The position numbers and the translations under genes were made by a program. Source: JAIMBK01 sp040755215 (GTDB lineage: Bacteria; Bacillota; Desulfotomaculia; Desulfotomaculales; Nap2-2B). From it: DNA of 6,315 nt. The notes under the pieces were generated by a model that had not been told where the DNA came from, searched no databases, and saw only the letters and a program-made list of their open reading frames with translations. Within the stretch, counting starts at the first letter, position 1, and each line of letters starts with the position of its first letter. The stretch covers positions 1 to 6,315 of the forward strand of contig JBFMBG010000122.1 of the NCBI GenBank assembly GCA_040755215.1, given 5' to 3'. Below, in pieces: positions 5,154 to 6,315 of the stretch.

Positions 5154-6007
5154 TGTCTTTTGTCGCGGCAAGCGTTTTATTGCGGGCGGCGCAAAACGGC
5201 GGTTACGCCGTGGGCGCTTTTAATTTCAGCAACCTGGAAATTGTCCAGGCGATCGTCCGGGCGGCCGAAGCGGAAAAGGCGCCCGTGATTCTCCAGGCCA
5301 CCCAGGGCGCCATTCGCTACGCGGGTTTGGCTTACCTTGTCGCCCTGGCCAGGGCGGCTGCTAAGGAAGCTTCGGTTCCGCTCGCTCTCCATTTAGATCA
5401 CGGTACGGACGCAAACCTGGTTGAGGAATGCGTGCGGGCGGGCTTTAGCTCGGTAATGATTGACGGTTCGAGACTGCCCCTGGAGGAGAATATCGCGCTG
5501 ACCAGGCAAGTGGTCGCGGCCTCCCGGCGCTCCGGCGTTTCCGTGGAAGCCGAACTGGGCAGGATCAGCGGCACGGAGGACGAACTTTCGGTGGCCGAGC
5601 GGGAGGCTCTTTTTACTGATCCGCAAGAAGCGCGCTTTTTTGTTGAACAGACGGGTGTGGATGCGCTGGCCGTAGCCGTCGGCACCGCCCACGGGCGTTA
5701 CCGCGGCGAACCGAAGCTGGATTTTGAACGCCTTGCCCGCATCAGCGCGCTGGTGCCGATCCCCCTTGTTTTGCACGGTTCTTCGGGCGTTCCCGACGAG
5801 GCCGTCCGCGAAGCGATCGCACGGGGTGTGCGTAAAATAAACATCGATACCGACATCCGCCAGACGTTTATCGGCACGATCCGGCAAGTGCTCGCCGAAA
5901 AACCGGATGAAATCGACCCCCGTAAAATCTTGAGCCCGGCCCGGGAAGCCGCCGCGGAAGTCGTCCGGCACAAAATTCGTTTGTTCGGGAGTGCGGGGAA
6001 AGCATAA
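5153..6007 (+). CDS. fba: Class II fructose-1,6-bisphosphate aldolase
   Basis: Zinc-dependent aldolase that interconverts fructose-1,6-bisphosphate with dihydroxyacetone phosphate and glyceraldehyde-3-phosphate in glycolysis and gluconeogenesis. The 284-residue length matches Bacillus FbaA (285). Visible motifs: AFNFSNLEIVQAI (22-34); LALHLDHGTD (77-86), with catalytic Asp82 and zinc ligand His83; VEAELGRISGTED (131-143) with Glu134; AVGTAHGRY (175-183), with zinc ligand His180; LVLHGSSGVP (205-214), with zinc ligand His208; and KINIDTDIR (228-236), the phosphate/substrate segment. All key residues are present. The family also contains tagatose-bisphosphate aldolases, but placement after spo0F, as in Bacillus pyrG-spo0F-fbaA, favours fructose-bisphosphate aldolase. 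The ATG at 5153 overlaps the previous stop by one base; an open frame further upstream lies inside the previous gene and is not used. In Bacillus the next gene is a transaldolase; here a repeat-rich noncoding region follows. Confidence 0.95.
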   Translation: MSFVAASVLLRAAQNGGYAVGAFNFSNLEIVQAIVRAAEAEKAPVILQATQGAIRYAGLAYLVALARAAAKEASVPLALHLDHGTDANLVEECVRAGFSSVMIDGSRLPLEENIALTRQVVAASRRSGVSVEAELGRISGTEDELSVAEREALFTDPQEARFFVEQTGVDALAVAVGTAHGRYRGEPKLDFERLARISALVPIPLVLHGSSGVPDEAVREAIARGVRKINIDTDIRQTFIGTIRQVLAEKPDEIDPRKILSPAREAAAEVVRHKIRLFGSAGKA

Positions 6008-6037
6008 CCGGCCGTTTATGTAATTATACGAAACAGA

Positions 6038-6051
6038 GCCGGACATCCGGC
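6038..6051 (+). repeat. Short perfect hairpin after fba
   Basis: GCCGGA (6038-6043) and TCCGGC (6046-6051) form a 6-bp stem with a 2-nt spacer, 31 bp after the fba stop. No T-tract follows, so it is a poor Rho-independent terminator. It competes with the longer inverted repeat 6046-6057/6118-6129 because they share TCCGGC. It could be a degenerate terminator, a transposon subterminal hairpin or an insertion target. Confidence 0.5.
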
Positions 6052-6129
6052 ACTCACTGCGGATCAGGTTGCTTTGTTGTCAGCCGGTGCTATTTGAGAC
6101 AAGCATATTGAGTACCGGTGAGTGCCGGA
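6046..6129. repeat. 12-bp perfect inverted repeat enclosing a nested stem
   Basis: TCCGGCACTCAC (6046-6057) is the exact reverse complement of GTGAGTGCCGGA (6118-6129), 60 bp apart; extending inward by two gives 13 of 14. Inside, CCGGTGCT (6084-6091) pairs with AGTACCGG (6111-6118) at 7 of 8 with one G-T wobble; the two stems meet at 6118. Such nesting is typical of a folded RNA or a mobile-element end. Confidence 0.7.
6109..6128 (+). repeat. Tandem 10-bp direct repeat
   Basis: TGAGTACCGG (6109-6118) is followed directly by TGAGTGCCGG (6119-6128), 9 of 10 identical. The second copy carries the right arm of the 12-bp inverted repeat, the first copy the right arm of the nested stem. This could be an element boundary or alternative pairing partners for CCGG segments upstream. 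Confidence 0.6.
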
Positions 6130-6181
6130 CCAGCCCGATGGTAAAGGATGGCGGAACGCTATTTTCGAGGGAGTTCCCCAT

Positions 6182-6197
6182 GAGAACGTTCGTTCTC
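6182..6197 (+). other. Perfect 7-bp hairpin within the structured RNA region
   Basis: GAGAACG and CGTTCTC flank a 2-nt loop (in RNA most likely a 6-bp stem with a GUUC loop). It lies directly after the preceding bulged stem (6148-6181), suggesting coaxial stacking in one folded RNA. Confidence 0.65.
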
Positions 6198-6315
6198 TCC
6201 ATTAATAATGTCGCGACCAGCTAAGCTTCTACCTGCTTGCTGGTGAAAGTCCAGTCCGGGTAAAGACCAAGCTGCCCGGTAGCTGACGGCTAACGCGCGG
6301 AGAAATCCCAGCGTT

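Larger units (their letters stand above)
6082..6315 (+). ncRNA. Putative large structured RNA of a mobile element, 5' part (HEARO/omega RNA or group II intron)
   Basis: No convincing protein frame exists here, but helices follow one another closely. ATGG-C-GGAAC (6148-6157) pairs with GTTCCCCAT (6173-6181), leaving one bulged C. GAGAACG (6182-6188) pairs with CGTTCTC (6191-6197). CTGG (6240-6243) pairs with CCAG (6251-6254) around TGAAAGT. CCGGG (6256-6260) pairs with CCCGG (6275-6279), and TAGC (6280-6283) with GCTA (6289-6292). Between them lies the palindrome GTCGCGAC (6210-6217) in a purine-rich context. TCCA...TYGCGACC followed by a CTGG/CCAGTCC.GG stem resembles, from memory, IscB-associated omega (HEARO) RNAs. 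On the other side, GGTGAAAGTCC is also frequent in domain I of bacterial group II introns, but no clean GTGYG 5' end is seen. Either way an encoded protein (IscB-like nuclease, or reverse transcriptase/maturase) would be expected downstream, outside the window. The left boundary is uncertain, anywhere from about 6038 to 6130. Confidence 0.5.

Noticed and set aside
6240..6292. Cobalamin riboswitch (GGTGAAAGTCC resembles the B12 box region)
   Set aside because: The GCCCCCGCNACTG core of the B12 box is absent, and the surrounding stems do not follow the riboswitch order.

Overview
The window looks like a chromosomal segment of a spore-forming, moderately GC-rich Firmicute, most likely of the Peptococcaceae (Pelotomaculum/Desulfotomaculum) type. 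Three things suggest this: the gene order argS-pyrG-spo0F-fba, which parallels the Bacillus argS-rpoE-pyrG-spo0F-fbaA neighbourhood; a Spo0F sporulation phosphorelay protein behind a sigma-H type promoter; and strong Shine-Dalgarno sites with frequent GTG/TTG starts. The genus is inferred from family knowledge, not proven. All genes lie on the + strand.

Layout. Positions 1-126 are the last 41 codons of argS (arginyl-tRNA synthetase). Positions 127-381 hold no gene. They carry three clusters of a degenerate 7-bp repeat in both orientations, the last ending just before the pyrG ribosome binding site; the rpoE gene found here in Bacillus is absent. Then come pyrG (CTP synthase, 382-2016), sppA (membrane-anchored signal peptide peptidase, TTG start, 2093-3082) and a five-helix Yip1-family membrane protein (3098-3814). 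A 192-bp gap follows with a full-consensus sigma-H promoter (3829-3855), leading to spo0F (GTG start, 4007-4408). Next is a cysteine-rich zinc-ribbon protein of unknown function (4500-5153), whose stop codon overlaps the start of fba (class II fructose-bisphosphate aldolase, 5153-6007).

The last 308 bases (6008-6315) contain no convincing protein gene but are dense in inverted repeats and hairpins. They look like the 5' part of a large structured RNA of a mobile element whose protein gene would lie beyond the window. I slightly favour a HEARO/omega RNA of the IscB type; the main alternative is domain I of a group II intron. It sits where the conserved neighbourhood would continue toward transaldolase, murA and rho.

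Together the genes cover CTP synthesis, envelope quality control, entry into sporulation and central carbon flow. The tight coupling of the unknown zinc-ribbon protein to fba, and its position behind spo0F, make it the most interesting unassigned protein.
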